Shown: positions 47,473 through 56,220, counted from the first letter of the stretch. The stretch is 64,000 nt of DNA from Natronoflexus pectinivorans (GCF_004345615.1 NZ_SLWK01000006.1:62001-126000); one strand, 5' to 3'. Notes: a model not told the origin generated them from the letters alone. A program made the numbers and translations.

Positions 47473-48345
47473 ATGAGAGATATCAAACTAACTTTAGTAT
47501 TATTTACCCTCATATTTGCTGCTGTTGCATGCTCCGGCCCTAAGGTTCCGCGTGGTTTTCCCAAACCGGATAAAATGGCCGAAATTCTGGCAGACATTCA
47601 TATCGCTGAAAGTACTCTGACGCATGCTCCTTCGATCACAGGTCCCAGAGCGGACAGAAATATCCCTGGTCATTATAAGTTTATACTGGAGCGGCACAAC
47701 CTTACTCCGGCTGAGTTCGATACCATACGAAAATGGTACGTTCAACATCCTCAAATTTATCAGAGGACTTATGAAATGGTAATCACCAAATTGAGCGAGC
47801 GGGAAGCGGAAGTTCGCATTATGATTGAACGAGAACGGGAGCAACAGCAACAATTAGCTGAACTTCAAAGGGAAAAGGAGAAAAGGCAAAACCTCTGGAA
47901 GGATACAACCTTTATAAAAATTTCTCCATCAGATACCCTTTGGAAAAAGCGACCTTTCCATTATCAGGTTGATACATTGGAGCTGGAAGGTTCTGTAAAA
48001 CTTACGGCCTTCTACAGGTTCCTGAAAGAAGATCTGAGCAAATCGCCACGAGTGATGTTGTCGGCGTTTTACCCTGATAGTACCGCCGATACAGTTTATG
48101 CCAATGTTCCGCACTCATTCCAGCGAAAAGGAGTGGAGTTGGAATTAGCTCTAAAGGATAATATGCATCCACATTCCATTTACGGTTTCCTTTTAAAACA
48201 GGATACTCTGCTGAATATTTCTGTGGAGATATCAGATATAAAGCTTAGAAATATTCCGTCCGATACCGTTAAAAATGCACGAAGAGCTATTGAGGGGGAA
48301 CACCTTCTTCCATTGGAAATGATGGAACAGGAACTAATTGACTAA
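47473..48345 (+). CDS. DUF4296 lipoprotein
   Basis: 290 residues. Lipoprotein signal (about 1-20, AAVAC). The DUF4296 domain (about 30-110) reads PDKMAEILADIHIAESTL ... HYKFILERHNLTPAEFDTIRKWYVQHPQIYQRTYEMV. A coiled coil rich in Glu and Gln follows (about 115-145), then a beta-rich C-terminal domain of about 140 residues. Function unknown; common in Bacteroidota next to amidohydrolase or dihydroorotase genes, and here an amidohydrolase remnant follows by 21 bases. Confidence 0.8.
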   Translation: MRDIKLTLVLFTLIFAAVACSGPKVPRGFPKPDKMAEILADIHIAESTLTHAPSITGPRADRNIPGHYKFILERHNLTPAEFDTIRKWYVQHPQIYQRTYEMVITKLSEREAEVRIMIEREREQQQQLAELQREKEKRQNLWKDTTFIKISPSDTLWKKRPFHYQVDTLELEGSVKLTAFYRFLKEDLSKSPRVMLSAFYPDSTADTVYANVPHSFQRKGVELELALKDNMHPHSIYGFLLKQDTLLNISVEISDIKLRNIPSDTVKNARRAIEGEHLLPLEMMEQELID

Positions 48346-48366
48346 AAACTGATTAACTTTGGAGAA

Positions 48367-48975
48367 ATGTCCAATCGTTTTTTTTCTTCTCATTATATTC
48401 TCCTGCCAGAAGGTCAGATTGGCCGATGGCCAATCATTCATTTTGACGATCATGGCACCATCATTCATATAGAACCGGATTTTGAGAAATTCAAGGAGAG
48501 ACCGGGGCTTGAATTTCACAGTGGAATGATGATTCCGGCATTTATTGATATTGCACCAACCAATATTCATTTTAATCCCGATGTCAAATTAAAAAACAGA
48601 CATTTTTCGCGTGGAACCATTATTCTTGGAGTTTCTGATGTTGCCTCATGTGAGCAGTCGGGTTTTCCTTTGCTTGTAAAGTCACTGGATGACGGTTCTA
48701 ATCTTCCCCAAGAAGCCGGAAGAGATGCTGTTCAAGTTAATACTCCGCTGTTCGAAAGGGTTAGAAGTTGTTCAGGTTTTCCGATTTCACAACTTGCAAA
48801 TATTTGTGAGCAAGCTTCTGAAGCTGGAAGCTTCAGAGACTTAGGACAACTTGCAACTGGGAAATCACCAGGAGTTCTTTTACTGAAAAATTTTGATAAA
48901 ACAAATTGGACATTGTTGCCGCATTCTGAGATTAAATGGCTGATTAAGCCTCATGTTGGCGTCAGCAACAGATAA
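48367..48975 (+). CDS. Amidohydrolase-like protein lacking the catalytic barrel
   Basis: 202 residues. Residues 1-65 match the N-terminal beta-sandwich of composite-domain amidohydrolases, up to the entry GLEFHSGMMIPAFID, where a normal enzyme reads GxxVPGFxNxHxH. The metal-binding HxH is replaced (IAPTNIHF). Residues about 135-195 match the usual C-terminal end (PISQLANICEQAS ... GQLATGKSPGVLLL ... WTLLPHSEIKWLI). The TIM barrel between them, about 200 residues in the family, is missing, leaving only about 65 linking residues. The frame is intact, so it may be a maintained non-enzymatic protein, or a decaying gene. It follows the DUF4296 gene closely. Confidence 0.6.
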   Translation: MSNRFFSSHYILLPEGQIGRWPIIHFDDHGTIIHIEPDFEKFKERPGLEFHSGMMIPAFIDIAPTNIHFNPDVKLKNRHFSRGTIILGVSDVASCEQSGFPLLVKSLDDGSNLPQEAGRDAVQVNTPLFERVRSCSGFPISQLANICEQASEAGSFRDLGQLATGKSPGVLLLKNFDKTNWTLLPHSEIKWLIKPHVGVSNR

Positions 48976-49074
48976 GTTGAATAGGGTTACCGTTGATCTG
49001 GTATTTTTATTTTGTCAGGAAATCAATAATAATTATTGGCTAACTTGTTTCAAAAAATTGAAAATATTTTTTAG

Positions 49075-49908
49075 ATGGATTTTATAAGCACATATCGAAC
49101 AGCGTTTATTGCTGCTCTGGAAGCAGGTTCTGCCATTCTTGAAGTATATAACTCCGACGAGTTTAATGTCACTCGTAAATCTGATAATACACCCGTCACC
49201 CTGGCTGACATGAAGAGCCATCAGATTATTCATTCGCGTTTAAAATCAACCAATATCCCTGTTTTAAGCGAGGAAGATTCCCCTGAACATCAGAAGAAAA
49301 TCAAAACTGAGGAAAAGTACTGGCTTATTGATCCGTTGGATGGGACTTATGAATTCATAAGCCGTAATGGCGAGTTTACAGTAAACATCGCTTTTGTAGA
49401 GAATGAGCAACCGGTTTTTGGTGTTATTTATATTCCTTGCAGCAACCTGTTGTTTGCCGGTGCAATAAATCAGCAAGCGTGCATGTGGGAGAATATTTCT
49501 CCAGGGAACGCTCCTTCGGTTGCGGCCTTGCTAAGCAAGAAGATATCTTTGCCACTTTCAAAATCAAATGATGTGTTAACCGTTGTTGCCAGTAAAAGTC
49601 ATCTGTCTCCCGAAACCATCGATTTCATAAAATCTATAGATCAGAAATTAAAACCAGTACAGATCCATCAGACCGGAAGTTCTATAAAATTTTGTAAAGT
49701 TGCTACCGGTGAAGCAGACCTTTATCCCCGTATGGATAGTATTATGGAATGGGATACTGCAGCAGGACAGGCAATTATTGAAGCAGCCGGGGGATGTGTG
49801 TTAACATGGCCTGATGGCGATAGTTTGCGTTGTAACCATACTGATTTTAGAAGTCCAAATTTCTTGGCAGTGGCACCAGGCAGGGAGTGCAAACAATTTT
49901 TCCGGTAG
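49075..49908 (+). CDS. cysQ: 3'(2'),5'-bisphosphate nucleotidase
   Basis: 277 residues of the inositol monophosphatase fold. Metal-binding motifs LSEEDSP (about 65-71) and DPLDGTYEF (about 84-92), and the C-terminal MEWDTAAGQAIIEAAGG (about 224-240), are intact. CysQ clears 3'-phosphoadenosine 5'-phosphate formed in sulfate assimilation and sulfonation. Other IMPase-fold activities cannot be excluded. MITE copy E begins 12 bases after its stop. Confidence 0.87.
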   Translation: MDFISTYRTAFIAALEAGSAILEVYNSDEFNVTRKSDNTPVTLADMKSHQIIHSRLKSTNIPVLSEEDSPEHQKKIKTEEKYWLIDPLDGTYEFISRNGEFTVNIAFVENEQPVFGVIYIPCSNLLFAGAINQQACMWENISPGNAPSVAALLSKKISLPLSKSNDVLTVVASKSHLSPETIDFIKSIDQKLKPVQIHQTGSSIKFCKVATGEADLYPRMDSIMEWDTAAGQAIIEAAGGCVLTWPDGDSLRCNHTDFRSPNFLAVAPGRECKQFFR

Positions 49909-49919
49909 TATATTATGCT

Positions 49920-50054
49920 CAATAGATCGTTAGACTTTTAGATTATTAGATATTAGACATAAGTAAGGCTCTTATTATCAGCTGATTGCATGATGTCACG
50001 GAGAATTCATAAACATTTGATAATTAGGCAAATAAAAAAGATTAACGAACTATT
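49920..50054 (+). mobile_element. MITE family 1, copy E
   Basis: 135 bp from CAATAGATCGTTAGACTT to TTAACGAACTATT, flanked by ATTATGCT (49912-49919) and ATTATACT (50055-50062), a 7/8 direct repeat. The most intact copy, closely matching copy A in the left half. It sits between cysQ and the pgk terminator. Confidence 0.78.
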
Positions 50055-50074
50055 ATTATACTATCAATAAATGA

Positions 50075-50104
50075 AAAAGGATTGCCCAAGAAGGCAATCC
50101 TTTT
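50075..50104. terminator. Bidirectional terminator between cysQ and pgk
   Basis: AAAAGGATTGCC (50075-50086) pairs perfectly with GGCAATCCTTTT (50093-50104) around a 6-base loop. Located 20 bases after the pgk stop; A/T tracts on both sides suit both genes. Confidence 0.88.
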
Positions 50105-50123
50105 AAAAATATGTAGATTGTGG

Positions 50124-51383
50124 TTATCCTCGAATGGCTTTGATTCCCGGAAGTTCTTTTCCTTCAAGGTACTCAAGAAGAGCTCCACCGGCCGTTGAGA
50201 TATAACTTACACCATCAGCCAAGCCAAACTTGTTAATACAAGCCACAGAGTCTCCTCCTCCAATAAGAGAGAATGCGCCTTTTTTAGTGCCGGCAACAAT
50301 GGCATCAGCAACCGCTCGTGAACCTTTTGCAAAAGTATCCATTTCAAAAACACCAACAGGCCCGTTCCATAAAATGGTTGCTGAGTTTTCAATAACATGG
50401 CAAAACTCTTTCACAGAGTTAGGACCTGCATCTAATCCTTCCCAACCTTCAGGAATTTCATCTGCGGATACAATTTGTGTGTTTGCGTCGTTTGAGAAGC
50501 TGTCACCAGCAACAACATCTGATGCCAACAACAGGTTTACACCTTTCTCTTTGGCTTTTTTCTCAATTTCTTTGGCAAGATCGAGATATTCGTCCTCGCA
50601 AATAGAATTTCCGACTTTTCCTCCTCGTGCCTTCATAAAGGTAAAAGTCATTCCACCTCCAAGAATCAGGTTGTCAACCTTATCAAGAAGGTTTTCGATG
50701 ATGGTGATTTTGGAAGAAACTTTTGCTCCACCCATGATGGCAGTAAAGGGACGCTTGGGCTCTTTTACCACTTTGTCAAGACTTTGTACTTCACTTTCAA
50801 TCAAGAAACCAAACATTTTGCTGTCGGTATCAAAGTAATTGGCTATAACAGCGGTGGAAGCATGTGCACGATGCGCAGTTCCAAAAGCATCGTTCACATA
50901 TACATCAGCTAAAGATGCCAGTTCCTTTGAGAACGCTTTCTGCTTCTCTTTCATTTCTGCTTTGGCAGCCTTGGTTTCTTCATCTGAGGCGCCTTCAGGC
51001 AATTTAGGCTTGCCTTCTTCCTCAAGATAGAAGCGAAGGTTTTCAAGCAACAGAATCTGTCCGGGTTTGAGAGCTTCAGCTTTGGCCTTAACTTCGGAGC
51101 CAACACAATCACCAGCAAAAATGACATCTGTTCCTACTGTTTTTGCCAGATGAGCCTGAATGTGTTTCAGAGAGAAATCCGGATTGACTTTCCCTTTTGG
51201 ACGCCCAAGGTGTGACATGATGATAGCAGATCCGCCATCCTTTAAAATTTTCTTAATCGTTGGCATCGCTGCACGAATGCGGGTGTCATCGGTAATTTCA
51301 AATTTCTCATTTAAAGGAACGTTGAAATCCACGCGAACGATGGCTTTCTTTCCCGAAAAATTGTAGTTTTCAATTTTCGACAT
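50124..51383 (-). CDS. pgk: Phosphoglycerate kinase
   Basis: 419 residues, full length for the family; slightly long because of a charged insert near residue 130. Makes ATP from 1,3-bisphosphoglycerate in glycolysis. Motifs: [10 protein letters not shown] near the start, SHLGRPKG (58-65), LENLRFY, the hinge [24 protein letters not shown], and the nucleotide-binding [13 protein letters not shown] near the C-terminus. The upstream region has the near-consensus box TATCTTTA on the minus strand. Monocistronic with its own terminator. Confidence 0.97.
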   Translation of the reverse strand: MSKIENYNFSGKKAIVRVDFNVPLNEKFEITDDTRIRAAMPTIKKILKDGGSAIIMSHLGRPKGKVNPDFSLKHIQAHLAKTVGTDVIFAGDCVGSEVKAKAEALKPGQILLLENLRFYLEEEGKPKLPEGASDEETKAAKAEMKEKQKAFSKELASLADVYVNDAFGTAHRAHASTAVIANYFDTDSKMFGFLIESEVQSLDKVVKEPKRPFTAIMGGAKVSSKITIIENLLDKVDNLILGGGMTFTFMKARGGKVGNSICEDEYLDLAKEIEKKAKEKGVNLLLASDVVAGDSFSNDANTQIVSADEIPEGWEGLDAGPNSVKEFCHVIENSATILWNGPVGVFEMDTFAKGSRAVADAIVAGTKKGAFSLIGGGDSVACINKFGLADGVSYISTAGGALLEYLEGKELPGIKAIRG

Positions 51384-51624
51384 GCTGTTTTATTTATTTA
51401 GGTTATTTATTTTTATACCAGGAAGTGAATAAAAACTATTGTTTATTCATGTTTTTCAAGATTGTAAAGATACAAAAAAAATGACCGCGATCATGTTTTA
51501 TCCTAGCCTGTTAAATCTTATTCACTTGCATTAACAATCACTTGCGAAATATCAGTGAATTAACCGCCTCATTATTCTTCCTTATGCAATATAATAACAT
51601 TTTTATCTCTGATCAAATATTGCA

Positions 51625-51656
51625 TTTGTTACAACTGATCGGAAGCATTATCTTTG
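51625..51656 (+). promoter_or_regulatory. Bacteroidota promoter for folB (complete -33/-7)
   Basis: TTTG (51625-51628), 20-base spacer, TATCTTTG (51649-51656). This is a full match to TTTG-N(about 20)-TAnnTTTG and the best promoter in the window. Transcription should begin about 51663, after the false extended start at 51542. Confidence 0.75.
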
Positions 51657-51676
51657 TATTTTTATTCTTAAGGGAA

Positions 51677-52045
51677 ATGAGCTATTTAGATCAGACAGCC
51701 ATTATTGAGTTGGAAAAAATGGATTTTTATGCCTACCATGGTTGCTATAAGGAGGAACAGGTGGTTGGTAATAAATTCGTGGTTAACATTACACTTGAAA
51801 CAAACATATCAACGCCAGCCGCTTCGGATAAAATTCAGGATGCTCTCAACTATGTTGAGGTTTACAATGTTGTTAAAGAGGAGATGATGAAAACATCTCA
51901 TCTGCTTGAGCATGTAACAAAACGTATCATCGACAGGCTTTTTAGAGATTTTCCGGCTATCATTCATGCCACGGTTAAGGTATCGAAAATGAACCCTCCA
52001 ATGGGTGGACAAATGAAAGCGGTAAGCGTTCTGTTGAAAAGATAA
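51677..52045 (+). CDS. folB: Dihydroneopterin aldolase
   Basis: 122 residues from the ATG at 51677. A longer in-frame reading from 51542 adds 45 hydrophobic residues that look like a membrane segment, but its codons contain the promoter, so it is an artefact. Converts 7,8-dihydroneopterin to 6-hydroxymethyl-dihydropterin in folate synthesis. The N-terminal MDFYAYHGCYKEEQVVGNKFVVN and the C-terminal LLEHVTKRII ... KMNPPMGGQMK carry the catalytic Glu, Tyr and Lys context of the family. The usual length is 118-125. Confidence 0.93.
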   Translation: MSYLDQTAIIELEKMDFYAYHGCYKEEQVVGNKFVVNITLETNISTPAASDKIQDALNYVEVYNVVKEEMMKTSHLLEHVTKRIIDRLFRDFPAIIHATVKVSKMNPPMGGQMKAVSVLLKR

Positions 52046-52152
52046 AAGACTGGTTCTCGATAACTCTCATCGGTGCTTTTTTGCTTCTGCGACAAATTCA
52101 ATCAAACATTTTGCAGGTTGCTTTTTTGGCTGGATAGATTTTATGATTTTCG

Positions 52153-52160
52153 TATATTTG
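52153..52160 (+). promoter_or_regulatory. -7 promoter box for holB
   Basis: TATATTTG fits TAnnTTTG, 37 bases before the holB start. A TTTG lies 24 bases upstream (52125-52128), a slightly long spacer. Confidence 0.5.
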
Positions 52161-52196
52161 ACAGAATTAATGAAGCTATAATTTAGATGCGAAAGT

Positions 52197-53321
52197 ATGC
52201 GATTCAGCGATATTGCAGGACAACGAACAATTAAGGATCATTTAATCCGCACTGTTAAAGAGGATAGGGTAGGGCATGCCCAACTTTTTTCAGGAGGAGA
52301 AGGGACCGGCTCTCTCTTGCTTGCAATCGCATATGCAGGGTATCTCAATTGTAAAAACCCCGGGGAAGATGATGCTTGTGGCGTTTGTTCGTCATGCTTG
52401 AAAATTAACAAGCTGGTTCATCCCGATTTGCATTTCGTATTTCCCGTTATCAAGGAAAAAAGCGGGCAGGCGGCTGTAAGTGATGATAAAATCAACGAGT
52501 GGCGAGCCTTTGTTTTAGAACAGAATTACTTCAACGCAGGACAATGGTTTGAACATATTTCGGATGGGAAGAAATCAGGAATGATTTATGCAGACGAAAG
52601 TGAAGTCATTGTAAAAAAGCTCAGTTTGAGAAATTTTGAGGGGAAATATAAAATAATGATCATCTGGTTGCCGGAGCGAATGAATGATTCAGGATCGAAC
52701 AAACTTTTGAAAATTCTGGAAGAACCTCCCCAAAGCACTGTTTTTTTGTTAATATCAGAAAATCCGGCTACATTGCTACCTACAATTCTCTCCCGGACCC
52801 AACAATTAAATATCCCGCCCATTGATGTTGAGAGTTTAACCCGAGTATTAAGTAATAGGCTTGAAGTTCCGGAAGAAGAGGCACGAGTTGCCGCTCGTTT
52901 GTCTCGTGGCAACTATGTTAAGGCAGCATCTGTTTTAGACAGTACCAGGGATAATTCAGGATATTTTGATTTGTTTGGTGAAATGATGAGAGCCATTTAT
53001 ACACGAAAGATATTCGAGATCATAAAATGGTCTGATTCTTTGGCTGCCATGTCCCGCGATAAAATAAAAGGCTTTTTTGATTATGCCGTGAATATGTTGC
53101 GCGAGAGCTATGTGTATAATTTTAAACAGCCGGATTTGGTATATCTCACGCCATCTGAAGAGGAGTTTGTTGCCAAGTTTGCTCCTTTTGTAAATGAAGG
53201 AAATATTGGTACGATGGTTGAAGAATTGCAACTTGCTCATGCCCACATTGAACAAAATGGGAATTCACGCATTGTTTTGTTTGATATGGCAGTGAAGTTA
53301 ACCATCTGTTTTAAAAAGTAA
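52197..53321 (+). CDS. holB: DNA polymerase III subunit delta'
   Basis: 374 residues. Clamp-loader subunit that helps load the sliding clamp at replication forks. AAA+ N-terminal part with the degenerate nucleotide loop SGGEGTGSLLLA instead of a functional Walker A, the zinc module CKNPGEDDACGVCSSC (about 51-66), and the arginine-finger region ILSRTQQL. The delta' type is chosen over tau because the P-loop Lys is missing. First gene of a run with ricT and gldH, the same order as in other Bacteroidota. Confidence 0.9.
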   Translation: MRFSDIAGQRTIKDHLIRTVKEDRVGHAQLFSGGEGTGSLLLAIAYAGYLNCKNPGEDDACGVCSSCLKINKLVHPDLHFVFPVIKEKSGQAAVSDDKINEWRAFVLEQNYFNAGQWFEHISDGKKSGMIYADESEVIVKKLSLRNFEGKYKIMIIWLPERMNDSGSNKLLKILEEPPQSTVFLLISENPATLLPTILSRTQQLNIPPIDVESLTRVLSNRLEVPEEEARVAARLSRGNYVKAASVLDSTRDNSGYFDLFGEMMRAIYTRKIFEIIKWSDSLAAMSRDKIKGFFDYAVNMLRESYVYNFKQPDLVYLTPSEEEFVAKFAPFVNEGNIGTMVEELQLAHAHIEQNGNSRIVLFDMAVKLTICFKK

Positions 53322-53380
53322 TTGTTTATATATATATCCGGGTTGCACGTAGGTGCAACCTGTCATTCAAAAATACCGCG

Positions 53381-54535
53381 ATGGAACAAAATATATCAAG
53401 TGCCCCAAAAAGTAAATGTGATTCATGTGGAGACCGGTGTGGGAAACTGGAAGTGTATGATTGGCTTGGTGATTTGCCGGAGATACCTGATCCAACTGAT
53501 ATTGTAGAGGTTCAGTTTAAAAATACCCGTAAAGGGTTTTATCGGAATACGAGTCAGACACGCCTTCAAAAAGGCGATGTGGTGGCCGTTGAAGCATCTC
53601 CGGGTCACGACATCGGTATTATTACTCTTACCGGCGAGTTGGTGTTGTTGCAAATGAAAAAGAACAACATTTCACCATCCTCCTACGAGTTTAAAAGGGT
53701 GTATCGAAAGGCTAAGCCTGTCGACATAGAAAAGTGGGAGGAGGCGAAGGCTTTGGAACGTGAAACCATGCTTGAATCACGCACAATGGCCTGGAACCTT
53801 GGTCTAAACATGAAAATAGGTGATGTAGAATACCAGGGTGACCGAACAAAAGCCATTTTTTACTACATAGCTGATGAGCGGGTCGACTTTCGTGAGTTGA
53901 TAAAAGTGTTGGCGGACAGATTTAAAGTACGCATTGAGATGCGTCAAATTGGAGCTCGCCAGGAAGCAGGACGCATAGGAGGAATTGGACCTTGTGGCAG
54001 GGAGTTATGCTGTTCTACATGGATGACCAATTTTGTATCGGTAACAACCAATGCGGCACGTTATCAGGAGATTTCGTTAAACCCTCAAAAGCTTGCCGGG
54101 CAGTGCGGAAAACTAAAGTGTTGTCTAAACTATGAATTGGATGCCTACCTTGATGCGCAGCAAGACTTTCCAAATACCTCAATCTCCCTGGAGACTGAAG
54201 AAGCCACATATTATCACTTCAAAACAGATGTTTTTAAACGTTTGATGTGGTATGTGCCGTCCAGAGATCATTCCGGTAACCCAGTCATGCTGGATGTTGA
54301 TACGGTAAAGGAGGTCATTGCTCTGAACAAGAAAGGGCAAAAAGCGCCTAAGTTTGGAAACCAGCCTGCCGTTCAAAGTAATGCAAATAAAGAGGTGGGT
54401 TACGAAAACGTAGTGGAGGAGGACAGCATCACCAGATTTGATGACAAAACTAAGAAACCTTCGAAACGAAGGAAAAAGAAAAAATATAACAAAAACAGAA
54501 ACAACAACAACAATCGTGGAGATGGTAATAACTAA
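53381..54535 (+). CDS. ricT: RicT/PSP1-family iron-sulfur regulatory protein
   Basis: 384 residues from the ATG at 53381; the frame opens at 53322 but the family begins here. PSP1 domain with the Cys pattern seen in the Ric complex: CDSCGDRCGKLEVYDW near the N-terminus, then IGPCGRELCCSTW and CGKLKCCLNYELDAYLD. In Bacillus RicT joins RicA and RicF to bind 4Fe-4S clusters and affect RNase Y; no RicA/F genes are seen here, and the Bacteroidota role is unknown. The C-terminal 50 residues are Lys/Asn-rich and may bind nucleic acid. The stop overlaps the start of gldH. Confidence 0.88.
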   Translation: MEQNISSAPKSKCDSCGDRCGKLEVYDWLGDLPEIPDPTDIVEVQFKNTRKGFYRNTSQTRLQKGDVVAVEASPGHDIGIITLTGELVLLQMKKNNISPSSYEFKRVYRKAKPVDIEKWEEAKALERETMLESRTMAWNLGLNMKIGDVEYQGDRTKAIFYYIADERVDFRELIKVLADRFKVRIEMRQIGARQEAGRIGGIGPCGRELCCSTWMTNFVSVTTNAARYQEISLNPQKLAGQCGKLKCCLNYELDAYLDAQQDFPNTSISLETEEATYYHFKTDVFKRLMWYVPSRDHSGNPVMLDVDTVKEVIALNKKGQKAPKFGNQPAVQSNANKEVGYENVVEEDSITRFDDKTKKPSKRRKKKKYNKNRNNNNNRGDGNN

Positions 54536-54998
54536 AAGTTATATCAAATTGCTCGCTCTGTTTTTAGCGATAGTGACTGTGTCCTGCGCTGACAGGGTAG
54601 TGTTTGAAGAGAGGCTGGAAATGGATCCGAGGGGGTGGCATAAAGATGACCCTGCCAGTTTTAATGTGGAAATAGCCGATACTTCTCAGGTATTGGATAT
54701 GGGGCTGACTTTTAATCATACCGATGGATATCCCTACAGTAATTTGTGGTTGTTTTTAACTATAAAGGGACCCGATCAGGTTCAAATTACTGATACGTTG
54801 GAATTGTTTTTGGCTGAGTCATCTGGTAGATGGCTGGGACGAAAGAAAAAAGGCAATTATGAAATATCTGCTTTATACCGTCATGAGATAAAAATGGCTC
54901 ACCCGGGTGAATATCAGTTCTCTGTTGTACACGGTATGCGGCGAGAGTTGCTGCCACATTTAAAGTCGGTTGAGTTTTGGGTACAGTCTAGCCGATAG
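54522..54998 (+). CDS. gldH: Gliding motility lipoprotein GldH
   Basis: 158 residues from the ATG at 54522, inside the last codons of ricT. An earlier in-frame ATG (54438) would add a charged, Thr-rich leader before the signal peptide and is rejected. Lipoprotein signal with lipobox TVSC. The mature sequence DRVVFEERLEMDPRGWHKDDPASFNVEIADTS-like opening (about 21-50) and the C-terminal MRRELLPHLKSVEFWV are typical of GldH, required for gliding and chitin use in Flavobacterium johnsoniae. Its location right after ricT is conserved in the phylum. Confidence 0.88.
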   Translation: MVITKSYIKLLALFLAIVTVSCADRVVFEERLEMDPRGWHKDDPASFNVEIADTSQVLDMGLTFNHTDGYPYSNLWLFLTIKGPDQVQITDTLELFLAESSGRWLGRKKKGNYEISALYRHEIKMAHPGEYQFSVVHGMRRELLPHLKSVEFWVQSSR

Positions 54999-55084
54999 AG
55001 CCTTTTTGTTGCTAACAGGAGTAAAAGAAGAAATTAGTTACAAGGGGAATTTGCTTGTGCGAAATAAATAACTTAACACACCAC

Positions 55085-55867
55085 ATGGGTAAGAATAAGC
55101 TTCAAAAATTTGAAGAGATGGATGGGTTTCCGCATGTAATACAGGCGGAATTTGATGAGGTTTTTCAAAAAGACTACAAATTAAAAGGGAAGTGGAGTTC
55201 AGATTTTTTTGGAAATATGAACCCGGTAGTATTGGAGTTGGGATGTGGAAAAGGGGAGTACACCGTTGGTTTGGCAAGAAGGTATCCACAAAAAAATTTT
55301 CTGGGGGTTGATATCAAAGGATCAAGGATGCATGCAGGGGCATCAGCTTCTTTTAATGAGGGTTTAAAAAACGTGGGGTTTATTCGTACGCATATTGAAA
55401 TGATTAACTCTTTCTTCGCATCGAACGAAGTCGATGAGATTTGGTTGACTTTTCCCGATCCGCAGATGAACAAAACCCGCAAAAGGCTTACCTCTACTCG
55501 TTTTTTGTCGCACTATTCGGGATTTCTGAAGCCCGGTGGCAGAATTCATTTAAAAACCGATAGTTGGTTTCAATATTCATATGCCAAAGCGGTTTGTGAG
55601 ACCAATAATCTAACGGTGATTCATGATTACACTGATTTGCACAATGATGATGCACCTGCAGAGCTTAAAGAAATCAAAACTTATTATGAAGAGAGATTTA
55701 TGGCGCATGCTGTTCCCATAAAGTATCTCTGTTTTATTCTACCTGAGCGGCATCAGTTGGCTGAACCCGATATTGATATTCCAAAAGACATTTATCACAA
55801 TGCCGGTCGAGGTGTAAAATTGTATCACAATGACGAAAAAGCTCCGCCAAAACTTGATGTCAGATAG
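55085..55867 (+). CDS. trmB: tRNA (guanine-N7-)-methyltransferase
   Basis: 260 residues from the ATG at 55085; ten extra codons upstream (55055) are not needed. SAM-dependent enzyme making m7G46 in tRNA. Motif I LELGCGKGEYTVGLARR, acidic GVDIKGSRMHAG, RTHIEMI and the TrmB signature WLTFPDPQMNKTRKRLTS are all present. The C-terminal extension (about 225-260) is lysine- and proline-rich. The stop overlaps the next start. Confidence 0.94.
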   Translation: MGKNKLQKFEEMDGFPHVIQAEFDEVFQKDYKLKGKWSSDFFGNMNPVVLELGCGKGEYTVGLARRYPQKNFLGVDIKGSRMHAGASASFNEGLKNVGFIRTHIEMINSFFASNEVDEIWLTFPDPQMNKTRKRLTSTRFLSHYSGFLKPGGRIHLKTDSWFQYSYAKAVCETNNLTVIHDYTDLHNDDAPAELKEIKTYYEERFMAHAVPIKYLCFILPERHQLAEPDIDIPKDIYHNAGRGVKLYHNDEKAPPKLDVR

Positions 55868-56189
55868 TGACGATTTCTTCGAAAAGGTCTATTCTGTCAC
55901 CAGGTTAATCCCATTTGGCAAAGTGGCTACTTACGGGGCAATTGCTGCTGCCATTGGTTCACCGGGAGCTGCGCGAATGGTAGGTTGGGCTTTGAATAAA
56001 AGTCTTACCCAAACGCCATTTGTGCCTGCGCATCGTGTGGTAAACCGGAATGGAATTTTGTCGGGGAAGCACTATTTTGGCGGCAGCACAACCATGCAGG
56101 AATTGCTGAAAAACGAGGGGGTGGATGTTGTTGACGATAAGGTTGTTGACCTCAAATCTGTGTTGTGGGATCCAAAGGAAGTATTGTGA
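55857..56189 (+). CDS. Alkyltransferase-like protein (ATL), no active-site Cys
   Basis: 110 residues from the ATG at 55857, overlapping the end of trmB by 11 bases. Same fold as the DNA-binding part of O6-alkylguanine-DNA methyltransferase: IPFGKVATYGAIAAAIGSPGAARMVGWAL followed by PAHRVVNRNG. The nucleophilic Cys of the PCHRV motif is replaced by Ala58, so it cannot remove alkyl groups. ATLs instead bind alkylated guanine and flag it for nucleotide excision repair. The arginine finger (AARMVG) and the wing are kept. Confidence 0.88.
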   Translation: MSDSDDFFEKVYSVTRLIPFGKVATYGAIAAAIGSPGAARMVGWALNKSLTQTPFVPAHRVVNRNGILSGKHYFGGSTTMQELLKNEGVDVVDDKVVDLKSVLWDPKEVL

Positions 56190-56212
56190 AGCAGTTGCTT
56201 CATTTTTTTTTG

Positions 56213-56220
56213 TATCTTTG
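56213..56220 (+). promoter_or_regulatory. -7 promoter box for mrp
   Basis: TATCTTTG fits TAnnTTTG, 35 bases before the mrp start. The nearest TTG is at 56195-56197 (15-base spacer), short of the usual 19-21. Confidence 0.5.

Noticed and set aside
51542-51676. N-terminal membrane extension of FolB
   Set aside because: The extension contains a complete promoter and FolB is a soluble enzyme of about 120 residues.
52230-52330. Calling the clamp-loader gene dnaX
   Set aside because: The P-loop lacks the Lys-Thr pair and the protein has no tau-type C-terminal domains, so delta' fits better.
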